DNA of 64,000 nt from contig JAUZTG010000023.1 in the NCBI GenBank assembly GCA_030734395.1, positions 496,001-560,000 on the forward strand, in the 5' to 3' direction. Within the stretch, counting starts at the first letter, position 1. Every line of letters starts with the position of its first letter. Position numbers and translations under genes: made by a program. Of this stretch, positions 1 to 10,150 are shown in pieces. Under the pieces are notes generated by a model. It worked only from the letters and a program-made list of their open reading frames with translations, was not told the DNA's origin and ran no database searches. Source of the DNA: Sarocladium kiliense. Its lineage: Eukaryota; Ascomycota; Sordariomycetes; Hypocreales; Sarocladiaceae.

Positions 1-16
1 AATGGCAACGACAAAG

Positions 17-271
17 ATGTCAGCCGCAAAGAGACAGTTGATGTTGGAGATCAAGCATGACCGGGACGACGTCAAGCGCAAGGAGTCAAGCGCCATGACT
101 CTGAGACGAAGCCTCTTGACTCTGCAGAATCAGAAGTTGGCGAAAGGCGGAGATCCGCAAACTGATCGGGCTATTGCGGATCTGAAGAGGAAGATTGACT
201 CGTACGACAGAGACATAAGCGCTCTCCGAGCTAGGATCAGGACCAACGACGAGAGATTGAGGCACCTGTAA
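17..271 (+). CDS. small coiled-coil protein, paralog A
   Basis: This intronless reading frame encodes about 84 residues from the ATG at 17, or 89 from the in-frame ATG at 2. I prefer the start at 17 because its two relatives nearby also begin Met-Ser. The upstream region lies outside the window, so the true start and any earlier exon cannot be judged. The product is rich in Lys, Arg, Asp and Leu and looks fully helical, with two heptad-like segments separated by a short Gly/Pro/Asp turn. There is no signal peptide or membrane segment. It aligns by eye with the products at 1200-1457 and 5950-6216, mainly over the second helix and the turn. The function is unknown and I recognise no named family. 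Confidence 0.55.
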   Translation: MSAAKRQLMLEIKHDRDDVKRKESSAMTLRRSLLTLQNQKLAKGGDPQTDRAIADLKRKIDSYDRDISALRARIRTNDERLRHL

Positions 272-1199
272 TCTGCAATGAAGACAGACAGGGCCAGAGG
301 GCGCATGGAGTGAAGCAAGAGTCCGGTTACCTGAGCATTGGATCAGAGTGTCTCTCCCCATGAAAGTCGTGCCCCAAAAGTGAGGCATAGTTGCCGTGTG
401 AACAACAATGACAGTCATCGATCCGCAAAAACAATAAAAATGAGACAAGTAAAGCTCTGAATCCTGCCGCTGAACACGACGAGAATGATGAAATAGATTG
501 CCGAATCATGTCACAACGCCTGTAAGCATGTGGCAATGCAGAGAACCACAGGTCGTGCAGCCGACATGGATAATGCGAAATCACTCTTGAATAATGTCAA
601 CGAAGCTATCAATCGTGAAGTGACAGTCTTCAATTCCTTAAGAAGTCAAGAGACTTGAGTATGTCGTTGATACGTACAATCTTCTTTTGGAGGTACCACA
701 GAATGACCTCGAGACGAATCCTACGCCCTACAGGAGAGGCGGGACTTGTTTGAAGAAAGTACACGTAGAAGCATGTTGAGAGACTGACGTCGCACGCCGG
801 GCGGTAAATAAATGAATGGGAGATGTTCTGTCAAAAGGAGACATTCGCCTTTTACTCCTCCGACTCCATCCGGACAGGTGCGATTACATTGACAAAGTCC
901 GTGGGCCCAAGTTGAGAAGTCGGGATCTGTTACACGTCGTGATTGACATCTTGCTCGGCGTTCACCGCTGCCGATGGCCTAGTTCAGAGTGAAGTCAGTC
1001 ACAAACACAGCTCGACTGCTGATCATATGCAGTGTTCTATATAAGAAGTAGGTGCTTTGCACCACATCCGAGTAGAAAGACCATCGAACATCAAAAGTGG
1101 TTGACAACTTTGCCTTCACGTTTATCCTAATCCACAGAGCGACCTTACGGCTACATATTTAACGTCAACAGGCCCTTGAAAAAGCAGCTGTCACGAGCC
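272..1199. other. intergenic region between coiled-coil paralogs A and B
   Basis: I see no convincing gene here. Open frames on the minus strand (86-584) are short, overlap paralog A and resemble no family. The last 200 bases hold the TATA element and probable leader of paralog B. Confidence 0.5.
1038..1045 (+). promoter_or_regulatory. TATA box of paralog B
   Basis: TATATAAG lies about 155 bases before the ATG at 1200. The A/C-rich stretch between them suits a fungal 5' leader. Such a clear TATA element is more typical of strongly or conditionally expressed fungal genes. Confidence 0.5.
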
Positions 1200-1457
1200 A
1201 TGTCCGATCTACCTGCCAACTGGCGAATCCACGGGATTAAGAAGGACTGGGAAACTGCGAGCAAGAAGCTTCGAGACTGTGAAAATGAGTTGCAGGCCGA
1301 ACAGAACTTGCTCAAGTCGCTTCAGAAGAATGCGCCCCTATGGAACCCTACGGCGGTGAAGATCCAGTCGCTCAGGCGCGAGAGGGATGGACTTGCTAAG
1401 AAGGAGAAGGAAGCCAAGGCGAAACTTGATGCTGTCGAGGCGGAGATGCGCAAGTAA
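1200..1457 (+). CDS. small coiled-coil protein, paralog B
   Basis: This intronless frame encodes 85 residues from the ATG at 1200; an ATG-less extension to 1176 exists but is less likely. The product begins Met-Ser-Asp and forms two charged helices. The first carries regularly spaced Leu (Glu-Leu-Gln, Leu-Leu-Lys-Ser-Leu). Then comes a turn with Asn-Ala-Pro-Leu-Trp, and a Lys/Glu-rich second helix reaching the C-terminus. The Trp in the turn is also found in paralog C, as is the run of Lys-Glu pairs after it. No secretion signal is seen, so it should be cytosolic or nuclear. A TATA box lies upstream. Function is unknown; the likely structure is a helical hairpin or a coiled-coil oligomer. Confidence 0.6.
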   Translation: MSDLPANWRIHGIKKDWETASKKLRDCENELQAEQNLLKSLQKNAPLWNPTAVKIQSLRRERDGLAKKEKEAKAKLDAVEAEMRK

Positions 1458-1887
1458 AGGAATGTAACAGACCGCAAAGTGGAGGTTTGCGGGTTGCTGA
1501 GTGCCTTTTTTAGCACAATTCGCTAGTAGTAGCTCCGAGCAAGAATGTTAATCATTCGGCCATATCTGGAACATCGCTACTGTGCCTCGTACTCTTTGTT
1601 CTGAGATCAACGCCTCGAACGCCGATAAGTGCTCTCTAATTGAATCGATAAGGAGTGTGAAATTGGTAATAGAACTTATGCCATCCAACCAAGCCTTATG
1701 TTGCATTGTGGTGGAAACATATTATCGTTCACCAAGGCAGCATCTGAGTACCTTCCTCTGTAGCGACCATATACATTAACATCTGTGAAGATGGTAGGTA
1801 CAGGATTTGATCTCAATCGCTATTTCAGGCTAGACGCAAAGATTCCTTTTGCAGAAATTACATCATGAACCAGATCGAGCCCTTTAT
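1458..1887. other. intergenic, convergent 3' ends
   Basis: This stretch separates paralog B (plus) from the GH115 gene (minus). It probably holds the two 3' untranslated regions; I see no gene. Confidence 0.5.
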
Positions 1888-4800
1888 TTAGACCTTCTTG
1901 CTCTGTGGCGGTCCTAAAGCAGATGATTTGTAGCCACCCAAGTCAAGAGCCACCTTCTGTAGAACCACGCCGGGCTCCAGCAGCCATATCTTCAACTCAT
2001 GCTCACCAGACTCAATGCCGTCAGCCAGCGACTCAACCGACGTCCATCCATTTTCCACAACGGCCTTCCTCCAAGCAGGTCCCTCTTTGTACGGCGGCTG
2101 TGTGGACACTGGGCGTACCTCTTTCGGGGCACTTCCGTCGATAGAGTAGGCATACTTGATAACGCGAGTGGGGTCGTGGTTATGCGAGGAACCCAAGCTC
2201 ACGATCAGTCGAGGCTCGGACGCGTCCGTAGTTGTGTAGACATTGTACACCAGGGCAGGACCACTCTCTGGGTCCTGCGCGTCCATCGTTGCTGGCCATG
2301 GCTTCACTCCAGAGATTGTCCGACCGTAGTGAGGAATCTCGATGTATGATACGCCGTTCTTGCTCTCGGCTTCAGCAAAACCTCCAGCTTCGATAGCGAC
2401 AACACCATTTGACTCGACAAAGCCCTTGAAGGAAGATGGCACAGAAGTCTTGTTGACAGGCAGGATCAAGCTTGCTGTGGAGCCCTCGCTGGTCACCTTG
2501 AGTTCAGTAAACGATAGACCATCAGGAGCTTGATCCCAATCAATGCTTATGACGCTTCGAGCATCTGATTGGCTCCCCGGAGCAGTCACTTTGCCCTCCG
2601 CTTTTGAGACCGATACGTAGGATGTGTTGGAAGCAACCTTGTAAGAGATGGTTGTGTTGGAACGGACGAAGACATCAAAGTGTCGAGAGTCCTCCTCCGG
2701 CATATATGGGTCAACGGATCGGAGTGTCAGGCGAGTTTGCTCTGGGAATGCGATCGCGCTTCCTTGTATGGCTACACCCAACGGCGTATCGTCATCAGAA
2801 GATTCGGCGATCCACTCCAGAGCCGGCATAATGTTTGTGTTGTTCGGGGGATCGTCCCATGATGTGTATCCAATGTGAACCTGGTTCACGAAGTGATTCC
2901 ATTTGCCGCCGTTGAGGTTGTGGTAAAGGTCGGTAATCTCGTCATCCTCCTGGAAGAGGTCGTGCGCCTTTTGGGCCACGTGATTCGTACTTGCGCGGCC
3001 TTGTTGATGATACAGCTTGTTAATCGCGGTTTGGGTGTAAAGGTCCACGACTGTCTTCCCAGCGAGGATTGGGTGAAGGATCAGCTGGAAGAAAGAAATT
3101 TGGGTGGTCTCGTCCAATGTGTCGTACACGGCCTGGGTTCGTTCGAGAAGGTCCACCCACTGTGCGAGGTTCCTTTCGGCCTCATCATAGTTGGTAGTGC
3201 TGAAAGCAAAGGGAAGCTCACTCAGCAGCTCATATTTGCGGCGTCCAACGAGCGTTCCGTAGTCGTTCAAGATCTGGGCCGTGGTCTCCGCAATCTCCGA
3301 CCCAAACTCATCGCTGGCCCATCGCTTGATCCATTCGGTGGTGGATTCGGGCGTCTTGTAGCGATCCATGTCGTACGCCATGTCCATGAAGTGAGCCAGA
3401 GGGATCTCCTGTCGTGAGGTCAGTAAGGATATCGGAGGGGTTGGAGATATGTGGCGTACCAGAGGCTTGATGTCTCCAACGTTTGCAATCCAAATGCGAC
3501 GGGCATTCTTCTCATATGCGAGGTGCATCTGTTCCCAAGTCTTAACCAGCTGAATGGTGTTAATCCACTTATAGCTGCGAGGAGCTCCGACGTAGTCAAA
3601 ATGGTAGTAGACGCCGGCTCCAGCGGTACGATCAGTTTCATTTGCGATTGGGACGCGAATCAGGTTCCCGGAGTTGTCGTCGGTCCAAAGGAGTGTCACC
3701 GAGTCAGGTACTTCTAGTCCAGCAGCATAGTACTCGCTGACCTCCTGTAATTATCGTCAGTTATAGTAACGTAAAAAAGAAGTATGACCGTCCTTACCTT
3801 GTACAAAACCCAGGTTTGCGGGATCTCGTTGGGATCAGTAGCATCGAAAGTATCCATCAGAAGCTGTTGCTGGAAAGCGATCAGCTCCTCGAGATCCTCG
3901 GCTGTCAATGTTGGTGATGCAACATCGCCCTTGCCCCTCATGCCCATCGTGAAGATCGTGTCCCAGTCTTTCGCACGATCAATCCCTTCCTGGAAGAAGA
4001 CCTCGAGGTTCTCTTTGTTGCTGGACCAGTCCCAATCACCGACCGCGTAGAGTTGCTGCTCTCTTTCAGATCTAGCCATCGGCTCATGATGACTTGTGCC
4101 CATGATGACACCATAGTCGTGAGCCAATTGACCATTCTTCTCGTCGTCGACATAAAACATTTTCCCCCACATAGCAGGCCAAATGTAATTGCCTTTGAGC
4201 CGAAGGCACAGCTCAAAGACAAGTGCATAGAATTTGCTATTGAACTTGCTGCCAAAGTTCTCGTTCACCCAACCTGAGAGCGCGGGCGCTTCATCGTTGA
4301 TGAAGAAGCCTCGATACTTGATTGATGGGGTGCGTCCAACTTTGCCTTTGGGGGAAACCCAGATATCTGTCTTGGTCTTGACTGGGACATCGGCCCACCA
4401 GTACCAAGGAGACACTCCCATCTGCTCCGAAATATCGTAAAGACCGTAGATCGTGCCACGGCGGTCGCTGCCCGCAACCACAAGGGCCCACGGGACGGAG
4501 GGAGTCGGCTTTTCGACAACTTGGATGGTAAAAGACTCCCATTCCCCTTTGATGCCCTTGACGTCAAGCTTGTCGTCAGCGATGAGGCCGTCGATCAGAG
4601 TTGAGTTGCCTATTGTCCCAGCGATGATCATGGGCTTGGTGCCATTCATTTTCCGACAATGACCTCCGACAACGAGCGTGCTGTTCATGCCGACTACGCG
4701 GCCGAAGTCCCACGCAACATCTTGTGCAGTTCGTTCCACCCCAACAATGTCATTCTTCGCAACCCAGATGTCCGGTACTGTAGTTTGGTCGGCAAGCTTG

Positions 4801-4892
4801 AAACCCGAATCACCAGGTGAGGTGAAGAGCAATTGCGCATGGCCGACAGCAAGCACTGCCAGCGCGACAATAGTATGCTGGAGGTGCTTCAT
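1888..4892 (-). CDS. secreted GH115 xylan alpha-1,2-glucuronidase
   Basis: The product is 983 residues in two exons: 4892-3798 and 3744-1888, joined across a 53-nt intron (3745-3797, GTAAGG...TTACAG). The junction reads Trp-Val-Leu-Tyr-Lys / Glu-Val-Ser-Glu-Tyr-Tyr, which is continuous GH115 sequence. Residues 1-19 form a signal peptide ending Gly-His-Ala, so the enzyme is secreted. The family removes (4-O-methyl-)glucuronic acid side chains from xylan or related polymers, and the usual size of about 1000 residues fits. Landmarks include YWWADVPV, KYRGFFINDE, LKGNYIWPAMW, MGTSHHEPM and the LLWTDDNSGN segment just after the junction. The C-terminal third matches the beta-rich accessory domain seen in GH115 enzymes. 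It is flanked by coiled-coil paralogs and heads a run of sugar-related genes. Confidence 0.92.
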
Positions 4893-4983
4893 GGTTGCTG
4901 TGTAAGTCGAGCAGCGGCTTCATCCAACAAAGATTCACTCAACCGCATCTACGAAGGTCAATGGCCATTGGAAGGGCATGTTT

Positions 4984-4990
4984 CTTTATA
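4984..4990 (-). promoter_or_regulatory. TATA box of GH115 gene
   Basis: TATAAAG on the minus strand lies about 92-98 bases before the GH115 ATG, a normal fungal distance. Confidence 0.4.
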
Positions 4991-5819
4991 GAACCTGTGC
5001 TTCGGTCACGGAAACTGTCATTTATTCTTTGTATAGGTGTCACTCTTGGTAACGCGGGGTCAGTCTTGGATAATGCTCCCTTGTAAAAGTTAGAAGCCAG
5101 GATTGGGACGGCAAATATGTGAGGTTTAGGCTAATATTTATGTCTACATCTGGCTCGGCGCCTGGAAGCTGTTAAACCCACTTATCCTATATGACAACGA
5201 TCGTAACCTCTTTGCGGAGTACAGAGTCAAATTTAAGGGTACAGTAGCGCCCCGTATGTACCTGCAGGATAATCAGCTCATGATTGGGTCCTCATCAATT
5301 GGTCCCGGAGTTGCTAAGCGAGGACTATATTACCATTGTTGCCACCACCAACAGGAGCTGTCACCGACGGCATTGCGTCTATAGCCGTGGCTCCCTTCAG
5401 CCGAAGAATCCGAACATTAATTGCATTGTTAAATACCACAGAGCCAGGTCGACTTTGTGCACTTCTCCCATACACTGATTCTGTAACCGGTGTGTTTTTT
5501 CTTGAGGTGTGCATAATGCAGGAACAAAGCCTGCATCTCGCATTTTGAAGTCACCTCTTTGTTGCTTGCTACATACTAGAAATGCCAGGCGCAATAAGAA
5601 AGACCCCGGAACAACATGAATTGCGAGAAGATTATGCCTTTCACTGAAGCTATTCCTACCTATGTTTGATCCTTATTTTCAGCCGTTCTAATAAACGTCT
5701 ACGTCGTGATGCACAAAGAATACAACTTTCGGAGGTAGGTTGGGGGCATTCGCAAAGAAGCCGGTATTTACGACAAGTCGGATATTATAGACAAAGAAAG
5801 TGTCATGACCATCGAACTG

Positions 5820-5827
5820 TATATATA
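5820..5827 (+). promoter_or_regulatory. TATA box of paralog C
   Basis: TATATATA about 125 bases before the ATG at 5950, followed by a CT- and CA-rich leader. The spacing is close to that of paralog B. Confidence 0.45.
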
Positions 5828-5949
5828 CACAGGAAATTCCTCCTCAAGCTTCAGAAACTCCCACATCATCCACACCCACAGCCAGCCTTCTCCGAGAACT
5901 ACTGAACACCACACCGAAAAACTTCACCCAACAGTACAGTATATTCAGA

Positions 5950-6216
5950 ATGTCAGCCGATAAGTTGGACGCAATGCTCAAGCAGGCCAAGGCGGGCTTG
6001 GAGGACTGCCGCAAGGAGCTAGTGCCCCTGTCAGAGCAACTCCGTCGCCATGAAGAGAACCTGCTTGGACTTACGCAACAGGACGAGAAAGTCTGGAACG
6101 ACGCAGTCGCCGACATCAAGGAGCTGAAAGCGAAGGTGGACAAACTTCTCCAGAAGGAGAAAGAGCACAAGAAGTCTGTTGCTGACGTGGAGAAGACAAA
6201 GTCCGGTAAGAAGTGA
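5950..6216 (+). CDS. small coiled-coil protein, paralog C
   Basis: This intronless frame encodes 88 residues starting Met-Ser-Ala-Asp-Lys. Helix one (about residues 4-40) has Leu at heptad-like spacing. A short turn holds Gln-Gln-Asp-Glu-Lys-Val-Trp-Asn, and helix two is rich in Lys and Glu, ending in a Lys-rich tail. It aligns with paralog B over the whole length (Trp in the turn, then Lys-Glu pairs, then Ala/Val-Asp-Val/Ala-Glu). It aligns with paralog A over the second half (Ala-Ile-Ala-Asp-Leu-Lys against Ala-Val-Ala-Asp-Ile-Lys). No signal peptide. It sits divergently from GH115. Function unknown. Confidence 0.65.
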   Translation: MSADKLDAMLKQAKAGLEDCRKELVPLSEQLRRHEENLLGLTQQDEKVWNDAVADIKELKAKVDKLLQKEKEHKKSVADVEKTKSGKK

Positions 6217-6405
6217 GTTATCTGAGATCGCGAATCCTACAGTATGACGGTATGACGACAAAGAGGCTACTTACATCCAGATCCATACAGTGAGCAGTAT
6301 TTCCTAGCAAATCATCTAGACAAGTCGGAGACCCTACCATTAATAGACGAGTTTCCTACCGAAATATGTGTACCGTGCAAGTGACTGAACATCGTGACCA
6401 TCCGC

Positions 6406-7167
6406 TCAGACACTCTTCGTCAAGTGCAACTTCAACCACCAAACAGCTGCATTCTTGCCCCTCAACATCGCTTCCCTCTCCCCTTCGACCTCTTCGCTCC
6501 CCTTTGTCAAGCACCCATGTGCAACGCCTGGCAAGAACTGCCAATCAAACCTGATCCGATTTGCCTGCAGTTTCTTCCAAGTATACAGCCTCAGATGCTC
6601 ATTGAATGGGTGATCAAATTCAGGCGCAAGAACCTGTACTGGCGCGCGCATGCCATCAGCATCTGATTCCTGGAAGAGGCTCGGATGCCCAGCAATCCCG
6701 CAGTCAATAAGGGGCCCGGGGTCAGAAAGCTCTTCGGAGCCCAGTCGAAAGACCGCCCATCCCCCAAAGCAGAAGCCAATAGCCGCAACGAAGCTGTAAT
6801 TCTCTCGCAGAGCTTGTGCGCACCTCACAATTTCCGGCTCACGTTGCTGCCTTCCATTACGGCTCAAGAACCCAGCCATGTCAATTTCACCAAACCGACC
6901 TTGCAGAACCAGATCTTGGGGAAGCTTCTCGCCGCCAAAGAAATCGGGCACGTATACTGTCACACCGGCTTCACGAGCATAGTGATCTGCCAGCAGCCGA
7001 GCGTTGTGCCACCCCCAGCCGAGAGCGTCGTGGATGTAGAGCAAGGCAGCCGAGGGATTGCTGCCTTCAGCTACATAAACGTTGAGGTCGGCCAGCTTCG
7101 ACTCTTGGCCGGATGGCGTACCATCCCACTCGAACCCACGGAGACAGCATTCAGAGAAGCCAGACAT
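6406..7167 (-). CDS. dienelactone hydrolase family protein
   Basis: A single exon encodes 253 residues from the ATG at 7167. An in-frame stretch back to 7260 would add 31 residues with poor family fit, and a GTGAGT just above it may be a leader intron donor. The alpha/beta-hydrolase fold carries the family nucleophile elbow Gly-Phe-Cys-Phe-Gly-Gly with Cys133. The likely acid is in Leu-Ala-Pro-Glu-Phe-Asp and the likely His in Gly-Val-Ala-His-Gly near residue 225. Such enzymes open lactone or ester bonds. In bacteria they act on dienelactones, but most fungal members have no proven substrate. There is no signal peptide, so it is probably cytosolic. Its position between GH115 and the GH35-like gene suggests it may hydrolyse an ester or lactone released from the same polymer; this is inference. 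Confidence 0.82.
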   Translation of the reverse strand: MSGFSECCLRGFEWDGTPSGQESKLADLNVYVAEGSNPSAALLYIHDALGWGWHNARLLADHYAREAGVTVYVPDFFGGEKLPQDLVLQGRFGEIDMAGFLSRNGRQQREPEIVRCAQALRENYSFVAAIGFCFGGWAVFRLGSEELSDPGPLIDCGIAGHPSLFQESDADGMRAPVQVLAPEFDHPFNEHLRLYTWKKLQANRIRFDWQFLPGVAHGCLTKGSEEVEGEREAMLRGKNAAVWWLKLHLTKSV

Positions 7168-7268
7168 CTTGATGATATAGACTTGTTTTCGCTGGTCGTC
7201 CTTATGTCCGATGGACAATGTGATGATTGAGGGGAAAGATGCAAACAGGCTGTGACTCACCTAGAGTG

Positions 7269-7276
7269 TATAAATA
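7269..7276 (-). promoter_or_regulatory. TATA-like element of dienelactone hydrolase gene
   Basis: An AT octamer (TATAAATA on plus, TATTTATA on minus) lies about 100 bases before the ATG at 7167. Confidence 0.3.
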
Positions 7277-7565
7277 GTCCTGTAAGCGTTGTGCCGCATT
7301 TGTACATTGCCGGGAGGGGGACTATATGCGTGTCAATTGCGCCGTAGAGGACCTCACGTGAGCTGGTCCTGGTGAGAGCAGGGTCACATTCTGATAGAAC
7401 GTAGAGAGCCTGAGGTTGTCTTAGGGTCGCCGATGTTTATTCTGAGCTCCTTGGGATGCGTATAGGGCTTCCATCCTTGCTTTGTCTAGCCAGACACCCC
7501 CAGGCCATTGATGATGATGGTCAAGCAACGCGAATAGATGATCTCGATAAGGCATGCATCTTTTG
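7277..7565. other. intergenic, no gene seen
   Basis: This short stretch lies between the 3' end of the GH35-like gene and the promoter of the dienelactone hydrolase gene. Nothing else is recognised. Confidence 0.4.
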
Positions 7566-9306
7566 CTACTCCTCCAAGTGATAGAACTCAACTTCCGCAA
7601 TCATTGTTCTCGCCGGGATTGTCACACAGATAGGAAATCCGCCGTAATCAGGTTCCTCATTCGGCATCATCGCGAAGATCCCGCTCCTAGACTCGTCCCC
7701 ATTCAGCCACTTGCCGGTTCTCAGCTTACCCGTCTCCGCATCCTCCAAAATCTTCTCTTCAAAGCGCAAGAATCCCGTGAAGGTCGCGTTCGGGCTCAAT
7801 GCCTTTGCGCGAACCTGGAAGCCCCAGCCAATAAGCAGGAACTTGCCATCGCCCTGGTGAATGACCATGCCAGAGCCTGTACCGGGCTTGCCAAAAACGA
7901 AGCAGCGCTCGATGGTGACCTCGTAGCCACCCCAGTGTTTGACGATGGGCTTGGAAGGGTCTGTGCCATCGACGTTGAGCTCATCGAAGCAGAAGCCGAC
8001 CGAGCTTCCAGGTGTGCGCTGGGCTTCGAGCACAATCGGCGCGATGGACTTCAGCAGGCCGTAATGCTTTGTGAAAGGGTTGGTGGCCGGCTCCAATGTG
8101 TCGATGCCAAACGGCGAAGTCCCCAGCGCGGCGTATGTGCCATAAGCGATCCAGATACGGCGAACTCCGTATTCGTCGCGCCTTTGCTCGGGAATGAACA
8201 GCGGCTGGTTGCGGTGACGGTATCGGTTGCATGTCGCAGAGTAATTCGTCAGATAAACATCTGGGGCAATGAAGTCAAGAGATGGCGCGAACTTTTGCCA
8301 GATGTCCAGGACGTTGCTTGTCGCGCCGCCAGCTGGATAGTCACCAGGCACGCCGCCGCCGCCAGCAACAAGTGGAAAGTCATTGTCAGAGTCATCGCCG
8401 ACGTAATTCAGCCAAACGTTGGTGTAGAGAGGAATGGGATAGACGGTTTTGCCACGGGCTGCGATATGGTCCAGGTAGTGAGCGTAGTTGTAGGCCATGA
8501 ACAGCTCATCTGTTTGTGCGCTCTTCCCGAAGACTGACTCCCAGTTACCCCCTGAAGATGAGTTCAAGCGCTCCTTGAACGTCTTCAGATTCGGCTTCAG
8601 GTCTGCATGCAGTGCATCCCAGTCTTCGCTTAGGAACTTGACGAGATCACCGGGAACAGGCTTTGAGAATACCTCGTTGGCAGCTGCGCAGCCATCACGG
8701 GAGTCTCCAAGTAGCCCAGTTTCGTTTTCGACTTGCACCATAAGCACAGTGGAATGATCCTCATCAATCTCCTTGACATGAGACATCAACTTCTCAAAGG
8801 CTTTGGCATCTGCTTCACGGCCCTCTGGATGGAACAAAGAGAGGACGTCGCCAGTCTCAAGAACGCCACCAGCCTTGCGCAGTTTCGCGCGAGGAAACCT
8901 CTTTGCATCCTTTTTCACCCAGCCAGGGGCGTAAGTTGAGATCCCTTTGTGTCATTAGCGACGGAACTTTAGAGAGGAGGGCTACTGGAACATATGTACC
9001 GTTCTTGAATGATCCGAACCAGAGCAAAACGATATGAACGCCATGCTTTCGAGCGCCGAGGATACTCTTGTCCAGCTCAGTGAAGTCGAACTGACCTTCC
9101 ACTGGCTCAATTTGCTCCCATGTGACGCAACCAAGGACAGTATTGATGTTCGTGTCGACCATTTTAGGCCACACGGTGTCCATGTACTCGCCATTGGTCA
9201 TTGAAGAGTTTTGAAGCTCAGCGGCAAGCATGAGGAAGGGCTTGCCCTTGACGACAAGCTGCTTGCCATTGTCAGTCCTCACGAGGTGTGGGAGTTTCGA
9301 TGCCAT
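7566..9306 (-). CDS. GH35-like glycosidase with DUF5597 C-terminal domain
   Basis: The product is 561 residues from two exons (9306-9000 and 8944-7566) around a 55-nt intron with a CTAAT-type branch site. The junction restores Lys-Asn-Gly-Ile-Ser-Thr-Tyr-Ala-Pro-Gly-Trp-Val-Lys, the conserved GH35-type strand. An N-terminal TIM barrel includes Ala-Ala-Glu-Leu-Gln-Asn-Ser and the acid/base motif Val-Gln-Val-Glu-Asn-Glu-Thr-Gly. The DUF5597 region fills the C-terminal quarter. GH35 enzymes are mostly beta-galactosidases; the exact bond cut by DUF5597 members is not clear. It lacks a signal peptide (Met-Ala-Ser-Lys-Leu-Pro start), so it probably acts inside the cell. It is divergently paired with the sugar transporter at 10151. 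Confidence 0.85.
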
Positions 9307-10150
9307 AGTGATGAGTGCGGTCTGTGTGAAATGTGAGACAGACAGGATCTCTGAACAACTCCTGTGTCAAGCAGCAAAGACCTTGGGCAGGAAACCGCAT
9401 TCAAATACCATCTCACAGCTCAGCTCGCACGTGGTTGGCACGCATGTTGGCGCCTCTGCCCAGCATCGTGAACACGACAACCCCACCTCGCGACTCGGGT
9501 CATTACCGACTACCAACCGGCAATGATCGCGTCTGGTTGGCTGTGATTCCGCTCGGAAAAGACCCAATGTTGTACGGCATCAGGGCATCGAATCAGATCA
9601 TGGCCACGAACCGTGCGCTTTAGGCAATTATCCCGCCGATTACGGAGTGTAAGCAAGTAGATGCGGAGATGTCGTTCCACTAGACAACCTCAAGCCCCAG
9701 ACTCCAGCCAGAAGATCCCCCCCAGGCTTGCATCCCCAGCCATTAGGTCGACGTGGTGGGTCTGCAGGAAGCGTCAACGGCAATCAAGCGACTTGGTTGG
9801 AAGAGAAGCCGGCGCTATCCCCAGGATGTGCTCGTGAGTCGACCCTGGAACTTCCGTATCCAGTCTCTTGTAGACTAGAGAGTCAGGCGAATTGGTGCGA
9901 ATGCACCCCAGTCCCCAGGTTTCCCCTTCGATGTCCAAGGTCTCAAAGACGCGTGCCATGGGGTTTCCTGTCGCTTGGTAACGATCTGGGGTCGTTAGGC
10001 TCGATCTCGTCTCGAGTACAAAAGGTGTCGTCTTGGACCCGTCGTCTTCTGTTGTCTGTAGTGTCGATTTCACTCTACTGTTGAACGAGCATCGCCTCAG
10101 TCAGCATTGCCAACTTGCGCATAGTACTGTCTATCAAGGACCACCCTACA
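9307..10150. promoter_or_regulatory. shared divergent promoter, GH35-like gene / MFS transporter
   Basis: 844 bases separate two start codons that face away from each other. Small frames inside are not gene-like. The arrangement suits joint control of a glycosidase and a sugar importer, but no single operator stands out. Confidence 0.45.

Larger units (their letters stand above)
4893..5949. other. divergent promoter region, GH115 / paralog C
   Basis: About 1.06 kb lies between the GH115 start (minus) and paralog C (plus). Each side has its own TATA element. Short open frames at 5284-5594 occur on both strands and look random. The two genes may share regulatory sites. Confidence 0.5.

Noticed and set aside
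1079..5817. shared GACCATCGAAC upstream of coiled-coil paralogs B and C
   Set aside because: It lies after the TATA box in B (1079-1089) but before it in C (5807-5817), so a common promoter role is doubtful.
7554..8537. 327-codon plus-strand open frame
   Set aside because: It lies entirely opposite the well-supported GH35-like gene and resembles no family.
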